Shown here piece by piece: positions 17,709 through 25,562 of a stretch of 58,685 bases of DNA; the stretch's first letter is position 1; each line of letters opens with the position of its first letter. Made by a program: the position numbers and the translations under genes. The DNA lies in the NCBI RefSeq assembly GCF_023715655.1, contig NZ_JAMBON010000019.1, positions 1 through 58,685 of the forward strand, written 5' to 3'. Origin of the DNA: Oceanobacillus luteolus. Lineage in GTDB: Bacteria; Bacillota; Bacilli; Bacillales; Amphibacillaceae. The notes under the pieces were generated by a model. It ran no database searches and had not been told where the DNA came from. It was given only the letters and a program-made list of their open reading frames with translations.

Positions 17709-18352
17709 GAGATCCCTCCTTAGTAATAAACATGAAACAAATACTTGTGGTTTTATAATTGAAGCACTATTTAACTAGTTCTATTTTACCACAGTATTCG
17801 TATTCCTAAAAGATAAAATGAAAACTATTCTAAATATTAAAATGCATTATTCCGTTCGACAAGCAGCACTAATTAATTATTCCTTTCAAATTTATTTATG
17901 CTAAAGCGATGGAAAAAAGTTTAGGGGATTGGGTTAAAGAAATATGCAGACGGGGTTTATAAATTCTATTCAAAGTGTGTTTAGGCAGGGTATGAAGTGA
18001 AGACATTTGATCAGGCATAGCAAATACTGAGTTGACATGGTGGGAGGAGATTGTCCAATGAAATTAAAATTTCTAACTCGGACTGGATCCCGGACTTATC
18101 CCCGGACTATTAATAGGACCATTCGCGGAACATACCTAAACTAAAACATAAACAAAAGAGAAGAAGAGGAGGCATCCGGATAAATAATTAAATTCTAAAA
18201 TCCTATACGCCACAAAAACTATTTACCCTTCGATTATAGGATGAAGGGTAGCTTAAGTAATAAAATAGGCTATTCTCTATACAGTAGATTATGATAATAT
18301 AAACCTAAAGTATTAGCAAATATTACCTAATTACCTAGGAGGAGAGGACATC
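17709..18352. other. Long intergenic region with a hairpin and gene fragments
   Basis: No intact gene is seen in this 644-base stretch. A short frame at 18059 encodes a 28-residue low-complexity peptide after a GGAGG-like site, and small open pieces occur around 17910; both look like relics. TACCCTTC and GAAGGGTA (about 18222-18250) form a hairpin without a T run. The downstream module has a strong AGGAGGAG site at 18339. Confidence 0.5.
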
Positions 18353-20035
18353 ATGTCCATACATAAATACATTAAAGAAAACATTGCGCTTTTAGGTTCA
18401 AATACATATACAGCACCGGATATTCCCGATAAAAGATTGAACGGAGCCTTAACTTCCTATGCTCCCGATGTAAACCTTGAACATGTTATCGCTATTAAGG
18501 ATTCTTCCATTCTATTATCAGGTAAGGAGGGCTGCTTATTTGTAGGAGATGCTGTTTATATAAAGACAGCATTTGAAAAGCCTATCCAATTGGAATATGA
18601 AGCGATTGAAGGAATCGAGTATTATACGATTGAAAAAGAAACAAAGTTTGGGAAGATAAAAACGATCGGAAAAGTTCAAGTGATGTTAAAGAATGAAGAA
18701 ACTATGGACTTGACGCCGCATCTGGTCAACGTCAACCTGGAAGGATTTGTCCAACTGATCCAAGGTATTTTAAAAGAAGGGGAGGAAGGTAAGGAATTCG
18801 TTAACACATCTCAGGTTACTCCACTTTCTGAAATGAGCGAGGATATTAAAGTGGATTACATCAAGCTCGTTGCAAATTTTACTTATTCCGACGATCAACA
18901 GATCGATGCCCGGGAATACGCTGAAATTGTTTCCTTAATTTCCCGTATTGATTTGAGCTCTCCAAAACGGATTGAGGTTCGGTCGTATATCAGCAATACG
19001 GAAAGTCTTGAATCAACGGAGGAACTGTTGAACAGAATTCAAGACAGTGTGGAAGAGGGAAGTTTTGACATTCTAAGCAAGTCGCTGTTCAAAGATATCT
19101 TATACATATTTGGCAAGAACAATCCCATAGATACCTGGGCAGATAATAAATTTTTGCAAGATATTTCCCAGACACTTGGTATGGAGGAAGAGGAAATTGA
19201 GCTCATTATTACGGCGATTAAGAACGATGAAGCGATTTTAAAGGAAAGAAAAAATGATTCGGAAATTAAGAAGTCGATGAAGGACATTGCAGCAAAAGCG
19301 GCAGCAGTAGGATTGCCGATGGCTGCGATTTACTTTTCCGGATCTGTCGTAGGACTGAGTGCTGCGGGAATCACTTCAGGACTCGCAGCAATGGGAATGG
19401 GAGGGATTCTCGGCTTCTCCAGCATGTTCACAGGTATTGGAACGATTGTGTTACTTGGGGTAGGAACGTACCAGGGATTAAAGAAAATTACTGGAATTAG
19501 TCAGTTGGAGAACAATAAGCAGCGGGAATTTATGCTGCAGGCAATTATACGCAATACCCAGAAGTCGTTGACCTATTTAATTGAGGATATTAATGAAATC
19601 ACCAGACAATTGTCGCTGGAAATAAAAAAGGGCAATGAGAACTCCACTAAAATAGAAAAGCTCTCGAATATGCTGAACATGTTGAGTCAAGGAGCACATA
19701 TTAACTCAGAGAAACAGCAACAGTCACAAGTCGAACAGATTCTTACAACACTTCCACTTACATTGGATGTGAATCGGTTGAATGAATTAACGAATAAACC
19801 AACCCTGGAGAAAATACGTCAATTTATCTTATCCTGCTATGTCGCATTGCCTGTAGTAGTGATGGATAATGAAAGAAGTGCAGAAAAAGAAGAGTTCCAG
19901 ATAAGAGAAGATTTGACGCTAGAGGAAGCAGAGGGGCTTCAAGAATGCTTTGAAAAAATCGAGTACAACAAAGTTGCTCAGGCCGCATTTGCAACTGTTA
20001 CCGGCAAAGCTAAGAATATGTTTAAAAATAGATAA
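18353..20035 (+). CDS. Unknown membrane protein with PH-like and TerB-like regions
   Basis: 560 residues. Residues 45-140 alternate strands in a pattern like a bacterial PH domain (HVIAIKDSSILLSGKEGCLF, then EAIEGIEYYTIEKE). Residues 160-215 look like a TerB-type helical bundle (LVANFTYSDDQQIDAREYAEIVS). A Gly/Ala-rich hydrophobic stretch at about 310-375 could be two or three membrane helices, and a coiled-coil-like region follows. I do not recognise a named family. Its stop overlaps the start of the next gene by one base, so the two proteins are probably made together and may form a complex at the membrane. Confidence 0.7.
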   Translation: MSIHKYIKENIALLGSNTYTAPDIPDKRLNGALTSYAPDVNLEHVIAIKDSSILLSGKEGCLFVGDAVYIKTAFEKPIQLEYEAIEGIEYYTIEKETKFGKIKTIGKVQVMLKNEETMDLTPHLVNVNLEGFVQLIQGILKEGEEGKEFVNTSQVTPLSEMSEDIKVDYIKLVANFTYSDDQQIDAREYAEIVSLISRIDLSSPKRIEVRSYISNTESLESTEELLNRIQDSVEEGSFDILSKSLFKDILYIFGKNNPIDTWADNKFLQDISQTLGMEEEEIELIITAIKNDEAILKERKNDSEIKKSMKDIAAKAAAVGLPMAAIYFSGSVVGLSAAGITSGLAAMGMGGILGFSSMFTGIGTIVLLGVGTYQGLKKITGISQLENNKQREFMLQAIIRNTQKSLTYLIEDINEITRQLSLEIKKGNENSTKIEKLSNMLNMLSQGAHINSEKQQQSQVEQILTTLPLTLDVNRLNELTNKPTLEKIRQFILSCYVALPVVVMDNERSAEKEEFQIREDLTLEEAEGLQECFEKIEYNKVAQAAFATVTGKAKNMFKNR

Positions 20036-21573
20036 TGAAAAAGATTAATTCATTAGACAAGGGGCTTATCAATGAAAGCGGCCGTTCATTGATTGCACAA
20101 AAAAATACCATGAAACAAGCAGAGGGACGAATTGGAGAGCTGCAGGATGATTTGGAGCAGTTGGGAAATTTGAATGATGTACAAGGCGACAAATTGGATG
20201 CTTTGCTTTTACAGGCCGAGCAACTGATGAAAGGGGAAAACAGTTCAACACCAGTTAGTGCGACGTCAAATTTTACTAGAATTACTGAAAAAGATTATGA
20301 AAATCTAAATACTCTAACTGTTTCGGATGGTGATTCATGGCAGGTATTTATGCTGAAGATGGATGATTATTTGGTTAATCATCAGATACATGTCCCAAAG
20401 GATCCTTTTGACGAACTGTTAAGTAAAAGAGAGAAAGCAGAACTGATTCAACGGGTCAGGGAAGACTATAAGATGAAAACTGCGGAATGTGACAAATATG
20501 ATTACATGATTGCGGCATTTTGTGGAGTCGCAGCAGGTTTCATTGATAGCTTTTTTGTAGGTGACCCTAATAACAGTAGATTACTTGAGTGGACGGATAA
20601 GCAAGTTGATAATGTCGTTATTAAATTTACCAAAACGGTCTGGCGGTTTGATAAGAAAAATGGTGCTCAATTGAGGAAAGAACCGGATACGATTGCAAGT
20701 GCAATTGGATTTTTGGAACGAAGATTTAAAGTGAATTATGATGCAAGGTATGCAGCAGATTTGAATCTAGGTGAAAATACATTAAATATGAGTGCAAGCA
20801 ATCATCATCTGAAATCACTTGGGCATTCTCCTGATTTGATTGGACTTTTCTTTTCCATTCTTGATCAGTTTACCGATAGAGCAAGTTTTATTTCAGATGG
20901 AAAAGTTATTAGGGTAGAACCAATTGAAGGTACGAATAAATTTGAACTGCGTGGCGGGAATTTTATGGCAAAGCTATTTGCAGGTTTTGCGAATTGGTTG
21001 GGGCATTTAATGTCAGATATTGCTGGCTCAAGTGGGACAAGAGGTCATATGGATGGTCGCAGAGGTGCAGGCATTCCTCTTCCGTTTTACTCATTGTTAC
21101 AGTTATTTGATTTTGGTTCAATCCCAGTACAAAAAGGAGACAAACTCGTAAGTGAAACCTTTGCGGAGTTTTCCGTCTCTGTGTTTGAATCGGGGTATGA
21201 TGCTCGCTTTGGAGTGACGATGGCGATTCCAGTTGCTTTTAATGAGCTGGCAATCCGATTGCTTTGGGCTTTAAAGAGTAAGTTCTACCATCAACGAAGC
21301 TGGAAGGAATCCATTCCTATTGGTAATAAGCCAGAATTGAGGAGAATGTTGCTGGTAGGTCATGGTGCGTTATGTATGATTGATGTAGTCGATGGTGCAT
21401 TGCGTTCAGGTGGAAATTTGTTGTTGTTTGCGACTAGGTTGAATGCTGTTGCTTGGTCGAGATTTTCATTTGCTGCGTTAAATGAAGTAAGGGCCATTTA
21501 TAGGGAAAATAGTTTGGATTTGAATGTGTTGGAGAGGGACTTGGAAGAGGAGTGGGGGAGGTTGTTTGGGTAA
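20035..21573 (+). CDS. Unknown protein, partner of the upstream PH/TerB-like membrane protein
   Basis: 512 residues. Residues 1-75 are a probable coiled coil (NTMKQAEGRIGELQDDLEQ). The rest is mostly helical, with short hydrophobic patches (MIAAFCGVAAGFIDSFF near 160; LFAGFANWLGHLMSDIAG near 310) that may be buried or membrane-associated. The C-terminal third holds VGHGALCMIDVVDGALRSGG. I can assign no fold or reaction. Translational overlap with the preceding gene argues for a joint function. It precedes the flagellin genes, but the SigD-type promoter between them suggests separate transcription. Confidence 0.65.
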   Translation: MKKINSLDKGLINESGRSLIAQKNTMKQAEGRIGELQDDLEQLGNLNDVQGDKLDALLLQAEQLMKGENSSTPVSATSNFTRITEKDYENLNTLTVSDGDSWQVFMLKMDDYLVNHQIHVPKDPFDELLSKREKAELIQRVREDYKMKTAECDKYDYMIAAFCGVAAGFIDSFFVGDPNNSRLLEWTDKQVDNVVIKFTKTVWRFDKKNGAQLRKEPDTIASAIGFLERRFKVNYDARYAADLNLGENTLNMSASNHHLKSLGHSPDLIGLFFSILDQFTDRASFISDGKVIRVEPIEGTNKFELRGGNFMAKLFAGFANWLGHLMSDIAGSSGTRGHMDGRRGAGIPLPFYSLLQLFDFGSIPVQKGDKLVSETFAEFSVSVFESGYDARFGVTMAIPVAFNELAIRLLWALKSKFYHQRSWKESIPIGNKPELRRMLLVGHGALCMIDVVDGALRSGGNLLLFATRLNAVAWSRFSFAALNEVRAIYRENSLDLNVLERDLEEEWGRLFG

Positions 21574-21670
21574 CAGTAGATTTAAGGTATTTTATTTGTC
21601 ACGAGATACCTACTAACTTATGTGAAAATTGATAAATATATATCTACTAACAAATATTGATAGAAATATT

Positions 21671-21696
21671 TAACTTATTATAATCCCTGCCGATAT
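21671..21696 (+). promoter_or_regulatory. SigD-type flagellin promoter
   Basis: GCCGATAT (21689-21696) is an exact SigD -10 box; TAAC lies 14 bases upstream as the -35. It would give a leader of about 175 bases before the first flagellin gene. Confidence 0.85.
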
Positions 21697-21729
21697 AATA
21701 ATTGAGTCACAAGGAGTGATTGTTTTAAA

Positions 21730-21763
21730 CATAATCTTAGCCATGGTACCAACTAAGATTATG
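21730..21763 (+). promoter_or_regulatory. Perfect 11-bp inverted repeat in the flagellin leader
   Basis: CATAATCTTAG and CTAAGATTATG flank a 12-base loop. A second small hairpin (AACTCTA with TAGAGTT) follows near 21803-21818. They probably stabilise the long leader. Confidence 0.6.
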
Positions 21764-21831
21764 TATTCATACACAATAAGGTGACTTATTAATTTCGGTA
21801 ATAACTCTACATAGAGTTGTTATAAATAAAA

Positions 21832-21851
21832 GGGACACAAGGACGTGACCC
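21832..21851 (+). promoter_or_regulatory. Probable CsrA-binding hairpin in flagellin 1 leader
   Basis: GGG-A-CAC pairs with GTG-A-CCC around the loop AAGGAC. The loop sequence ACACAAGGACGT matches the CsrA consensus RUACARGGAUGU at 10 of 12 positions, and a second GGA lies in the ribosome site (AGGGAGG). Bacillus subtilis hag is repressed in this way by CsrA and relieved by FliW. Confidence 0.6.
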
Positions 21852-21880
21852 CAAAAACAAAACAGGGAGGTAGATTGATT

Positions 21881-23485
21881 ATGATTATCAATCACAATAT
21901 TTCTGCTCTTAACGCACATCGCCAATTAGGAGCAAACCAAGGTGCAGTACAAAATTCATTGGAGAAGCTTTCTTCAGGTCTTCGTATTAACAAAGCTGGA
22001 GATGACGCTGCAGGTTTAGCAATTTCTGAGAAAATGCGTGGACAAATTCGTGGGTTGGAAATGGCCGGAAAAAACGCTCAAGACGGTATTTCTCTAATCC
22101 AAACTGCTGAAGGTGCATTAAATGAAACACATGCAATTCTTCAAAGAATGCGAGAACTAACAGTTCAAGCTGGTAACACTGGAACACAAGAACCAGAAGA
22201 TTTAAAAGCTCTTCAAGATGAAATGGAAGCATTAATAGAAGAACTAGGCGGAACAGATTCTAGTAAAGGTATCTCTGACCGCACTCAATTTAATGGTAAA
22301 AACCTTTTGGACGGTACTTTTTCAGGAACATTCCAAATTGGTGCTAATGATGAACAGCAATTAGATGTAGAAATTGGTGATATGAGTGCAGCAACTCTAG
22401 GGGTTGCTAATATTGTATTTACTTCAGGTACAGTAGAAGGTGGAGATTTAGCGGCTAATGTAACATTTGATGCTACTATTGATCTAATAGATACTGCAAT
22501 CAATACAGTTTCTACAGAACGTTCAAAATTAGGTGCAGTTCAAAACCGGCTAGAGCACACAATCAACAACTTAGGTGCTTCTCAAGAAAACCTAACTGCT
22601 GCAGAATCACGTATCCGTGACGTTGATTATGACTTAGCTGCTTAATTGCAGGAATAGTCACAGTCGTCCTAACTGGTAACGGTTAGAGATTATGACCGGG
22701 TGAATTGCTGGAAACCCCTTAGAGCTTGTCTTACCACAACGCAACTGGAAACAGTAAGCGTGAAGGTTAAAAAAAGATGAGATTGGGCAATCAGCAGCCG
22801 AGCTCCTGTGAGGAAACTCTGGAGAAGGTTCAACGACTAGAATATACCACCTAATGCACACGCAATGGTGATGAAATTCGTAGGTGAATGATAGAGCCGC
22901 AAATCTATCAAAATCCAAAGCTCCCGGCCCCTACTTAAATCGGTAGGGTGAAGATATAGTCTGGTCATTTATGAAAGTAAATGTTCGCACGATGGCGAAA
23001 GAAATGATGGAGTTCACTAAGAACAACATCCTTTCACAAGCGGCACAATCTATGTTAGCTCAATCTCAAACATATACTCAAGGAGTATTACAACTCTTAC
23101 AGTAATTTTTGAGCAGGGCGTCTAATCTGGTAACGGATTAGAGGATAACTGGGTGAATTGCTGGAAGTTCCTAAAGTGTTTTGTACCACAACGTAGCTGG
23201 AAACGGCAGGCGTGAAGGTTTGAAAAACAAAACAATGCTACAATGGATAATCAGCAGCCAAGCGCCCACGGTGAAAGCCTGGCGAAGGTTCAACGACTAG
23301 AATGTACTGCCTACGAGCTTAGCTCATGGCAATGAGATTCGTAGGGTGATCAGAATTAGGTCATTCGAAGTGCCCAGCCCCTTATAAATTTAAGGGTGAA
23401 GATATAGTCTATTCTACGATTGAAAGACGTAGCGGCGAAGCAAGCTAACCAAATGCCTCAAGGGGTATTACAGTTATTACAATAA
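21881..23485 (+). CDS. hag: Flagellin 1, split gene with two group I introns
   Basis: Exons are 21881-22627, 22992-23060 and 23441-23485. Joined they give 286 residues, a normal flagellin of the hag type. The N-terminal D0/D1 begins [17 protein letters not shown]; the C-terminal D1/D0 has [44 protein letters not shown] and [14 protein letters not shown]. Each of the two conserved C-terminal blocks falls in a separate exon, and all junctions lie on codon boundaries. Without splicing, translation stops after DYDLAA. The ATG at 21881 follows AGGGAGG. If only the first intron is removed, the frame ends at 23105 with an alternative tail of equal length. Flagellin 2 has an identical first 69 residues. 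Confidence 0.9.
22628..22991 (+). ncRNA. Group I intron 1 of flagellin 1 (364 nt)
   Basis: The conserved group I core is present in order: P (AATTGCTGGAAA, 22703-22714), Q (AATCAGCAGC, 22789-22798), R (GTTCAACGACTA near 22829-22840) and S (AAGATATAGTC, 22951-22961). R and S form P7 (GACTA with TAGTC). P1 can be drawn as UGAU|UAU (22624-22630) with AUAGUCA (22654-22660), with U22627-G22657 as the splice-site wobble. The intron ends in G22991, right before ATGGCGAAAG. An in-frame TAA lies five codons inside. It has no ORF. A nearly identical intron sits at the same site in flagellin 2. Confidence 0.93.
23061..23105 (+). other. In-frame alternative flagellin C-terminus inside intron 2
   Basis: Reading on from exon 2 into the unspliced intron gives 14 codons, [14 protein letters not shown], then TAA. 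The spliced exon 3 also encodes 14 codons, [14 protein letters not shown]. The last eight residues are the same but use partly different codons (CAAGGAGTATTA versus CAAGGGGTATTA). The element sits in the P1 loop, upstream of the internal guide sequence. Confidence 0.9.
23061..23440 (+). ncRNA. Group I intron 2 of flagellin 1 (380 nt)
   Basis: Core elements: P at 23156-23166, Q at 23249-23258, R near 23288-23301, S at 23399-23409. P2 is TCTAATC/GGATTAGA. P1 uses GCU|C (23058-23061) with GGGC (23116-23119), with U23060-G23117 as wobble. P9 (CTACG/CGTAG) is followed by eight bases to the terminal G23440, the same spacing as in the other introns. The first 45 bases encode, in frame, [14 protein letters not shown] and a stop, a flagellin tail. 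It contains no endonuclease gene. Confidence 0.92.
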
Positions 23486-23538
23486 TAATATTAAGATAAT
23501 CAATATTGAATCATCACGCTAAATTGTTTATTTATATC

Positions 23539-23564
23539 AGCATGTCAAATGGATGTGACATGCT
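23539..23564 (+). promoter_or_regulatory. Hairpin with GGAUGU loop upstream of flagellin 2, probable CsrA site
   Basis: AGCATGTCA (23539-23547) and TGACATGCT (23556-23564) form a perfect 9-bp stem with the loop AATGGATG. Loop and closing bases contain GGAUGU, the core of the CsrA consensus. The ribosome site ATGGAGG at 23576 supplies a second GGA. Position relative to the start parallels the flagellin 1 leader. I see no SigD box in the 105 bases between the genes. Confidence 0.55.
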
Positions 23565-23590
23565 AGAAACTATACATGGAGGTAAAAAAC

Positions 23591-25498
23591 ATGATTATCA
23601 ATCACAACATTTCAGCTCTTAACGCACACCGCCAATTAGGAGCAAACCAAGGTGCGGTACAAAACTCTTTGGAGAAGCTTTCTTCAGGTCTCCGTATTAA
23701 CAAAGCAGGAGATGACGCTGCAGGTCTTGCAATTTCTGAAAAAATGCGTGGACAAATTCGTGGATTAGAAATGGCGGGTAAAAACGCTCAAGACGGTAAA
23801 CTAGAAATGCCGCTCTAAGTAGTAATACTTAGATGAAAACTCCGTGAATTCGGTGGAACCCCAAACCAGACGAGCAGTGTGGATGGTGGGCAATACCGAG
23901 CCAAGCCTAATGAATTGGTTTAAAGTAGTTAGGAAGGTGTAACGATCAGGTGGTGAGGAACCAGACCAATAAACCACCCACGAGCGCGGAGCATCCCAAT
24001 GGGATGAAGATATGATCTGAACTTTATGGAAACATAAAGAAGTAATGGATTAAACGCCATTACGATAACAAATTTGATTTCTTTAATTCAAACTGCTGAA
24101 GGTGCTTTAAATGAAACTCATTCTATTCTTCAAAGAATGCGGGAATTAACTGTCCAAGCTGGTAATACTGGTACACAAGAGCCGGAAGATTTACAAGCAA
24201 TACAGGACGAGCTTGATTCATTAGTTGAAGAACTGGGTGGTATCTCTGACAAAAGTCCGGGAATCTCAGATAGAACACAATTTAACGGAAAAGATCTCTT
24301 AACTGGTGATTTTGCAGAAGATGGTGGTGCAAAGTTAACATTTCAAATCGGAGCTAATGCTGAACAACAATTAGAAGTTAATATTGAAAATATGTCTGCT
24401 GGTGCTCTATTTGGAGTAGCAGGTGCTGAGGGGACAGCTACAGCTGCAGAAGTTAAAGCAGTAATAGATGTAACAGCTTTTGTGGATGGAAATGGAGCTA
24501 CGGTAGAAAAAGCATTTGATAATCAATTGAAATTAATAGATGCAGCTATTACAAAAGTATCTAATCAACGCTCTGCATTAGGTGCTGTACAAAACCGTCT
24601 AGACCATACGATAAATAACTTAGGTGCTTCTCAAGAGAACCTAACTGCTGCAGAATCACGTATTCGTGACGTTGATTATGACTCAGCTGCTTAAAGCAGT
24701 GACAGTCACAGTCGTCCTAACTGGTAACGGTTAGTGATTACGATCGGGTGAATTGCTGGAAACCCCTTATAGCTTGTCTTACCACAACGCAGCTGGAAAC
24801 GGCAGACGTGATGGTTTGAAAAAAGATAAGATTGGGCAATCAGCAGCCGAGCTCCTGTGAGGAAACTCTGGAGAAGGTTCAACGACTAGAATATACCACC
24901 TAATGCAAATGCGATGGTGATGAAATTCGTAGGTGTATGATAGAGCCGCAATATCTATCAGAATCCGAAGATCCCGGCCCCTACTAGAAAACTAGAGGGT
25001 GAAGATATAGTCTGGTCATTTATGAAAGTAAATGTTCGCACGATGGCGAAAGAAATGATGGAGTTCACTAAGAACAACATCCTTTCACAAGCGGCACAAT
25101 CTATGTTAGCTCAATTTGAACAGATTGCAGCATAAACTGTTCACGGGCGTCCGTTGAAGTAATTTAACGGACTATGACTGGGTGAATTGCTGGGAAATCC
25201 TTAGAGCTTCATCGACCACAACGTGGCTGGAAACGGCGAGCGTGAAGGTTTGAAAACATGAAGATTGGATAATCAGCAGCGAAGCTCCTGTAGAGAAATC
25301 TTGGAGAACGTTCAACGACTAGGATATACCATCTAAGGCAAATGCTAAGATGATGAAATCCGTAGGGTGTTTAATACATTCGAAGTGCCCAGCCCCTTAA
25401 ACAAAGGGTGAAGATATAGTCTATTCTGTGAATCGAAAGACACAGCGGCAAAGCAAGCCAACCAAATGCCTCAAGGGGTATTACAATTACTTCAATAA
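23591..25498 (+). CDS. hag: Flagellin 2, split gene with three group I introns
   Basis: Exons are 23591-23797, 24077-24676, 25043-25111 and 25454-25498; joined they encode 306 residues. Exon 1 gives the same 69 residues as flagellin 1, ending KNAQDG, and exon 2 resumes [13 protein letters not shown]. The variable centre is longer than in flagellin 1 and differs strongly. The C-terminal blocks [12 protein letters not shown] and [14 protein letters not shown] are in exons 3 and 4. All junctions lie between codons. Retention of any intron stops translation within five to seven codons, so unlike gene 1 this gene needs all splices for an intact tail. Start ATG 23591 follows GGAGG. Confidence 0.9.
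23798..24076 (+). ncRNA. Group I intron 1 of flagellin 2 (279 nt, different subtype)
   Basis: Core elements differ from the other four introns: P AATTCGGTGGAA (23847-23858), Q AATACCGAGC (from 23892), R GTAACGATCA (23939-23948) and S AAGATATGATC (24007-24017), with GATCA/TGATC as P7. P1 pairs CGGU (23794-23797) with GCCG (23809-23812), including the U-G wobble at the splice site. It ends in G24076. Reading through yields GKLEMPL and a stop. It interrupts the conserved N-terminal D1 region; flagellin 1 has no intron here. Confidence 0.9.
24677..25042 (+). ncRNA. Group I intron 2 of flagellin 2 (366 nt)
   Basis: Same insertion point and nearly the same sequence as intron 1 of flagellin 1. P 24751-24762, Q 24838-24847, R 24876-24890, S 25002-25012. 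P1 is UGAU|U (24673-24677) with AGUCA (24704-24708), wobble U24676-G24705. The P9 hairpin CATTTA/TAAATG and the last bases TTCGCACG are identical to those of the sister intron. An in-frame TAA follows five codons. Confidence 0.93.
25112..25453 (+). ncRNA. Group I intron 3 of flagellin 2 (342 nt)
   Basis: Same site as intron 2 of flagellin 1 but clearly diverged. P 25185-25197, Q 25271-25280, R near 25311-25324, S 25411-25421. P1 is GCU|C (25109-25112) with GGGC (25145-25148), plus a distal stem TGAACAG/CTGTTCA (25117-25143). P9 is CTGTG/CACAG, then CGGCAAAG to the terminal G25453. Read-through gives QFEQIAA and a stop, which does not resemble a flagellin tail. Confidence 0.92.
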
Positions 25499-25510
25499 TC
25501 TTATACTTAG

Positions 25511-25541
25511 AGAGACTCCAGTCAAATTGGAGTCTCTTTTA
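25511..25541. terminator. Terminator after flagellin 2
   Basis: AGAGACTCCA (25511-25520) pairs perfectly with TGGAGTCTCT (25528-25537), followed by TTTAT. It can also serve the convergent endonuclease gene. Confidence 0.9.
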
Positions 25542-25562
25542 TTAATCTTAAAGAATTAATAT

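Noticed and set aside
18059-18145. Small gene after a GGAGG-like site
   Set aside because: The 28-residue product is low complexity and without any recognisable pattern; more likely a relic.
18353-21573. Assignment as a known defence system
   Set aside because: No nuclease, NTPase, TIR, cyclase or other diagnostic motif was found, so a defence call is not supported.
23061-23440. Splice point after CAAT rather than GCT in the C-terminal introns
   Set aside because: It would also give a readable product, but it loses the U-G pair with GGGC and the constant eight-base distance from P9 to the intron end.
24074-24694. A separate 206-residue flagellin-like protein starting at TTG 24074
   Set aside because: No ribosome site; the first bases are the last three of an intron, and the frame is exon 2 of flagellin 2.
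21881-25498. Flagellin genes as frameshifted or insertion-broken pseudogenes, with separate short proteins
   Set aside because: Each interruption has a complete group I core and exact removal restores the frame at a codon boundary; exons keep conserved flagellin sequence.
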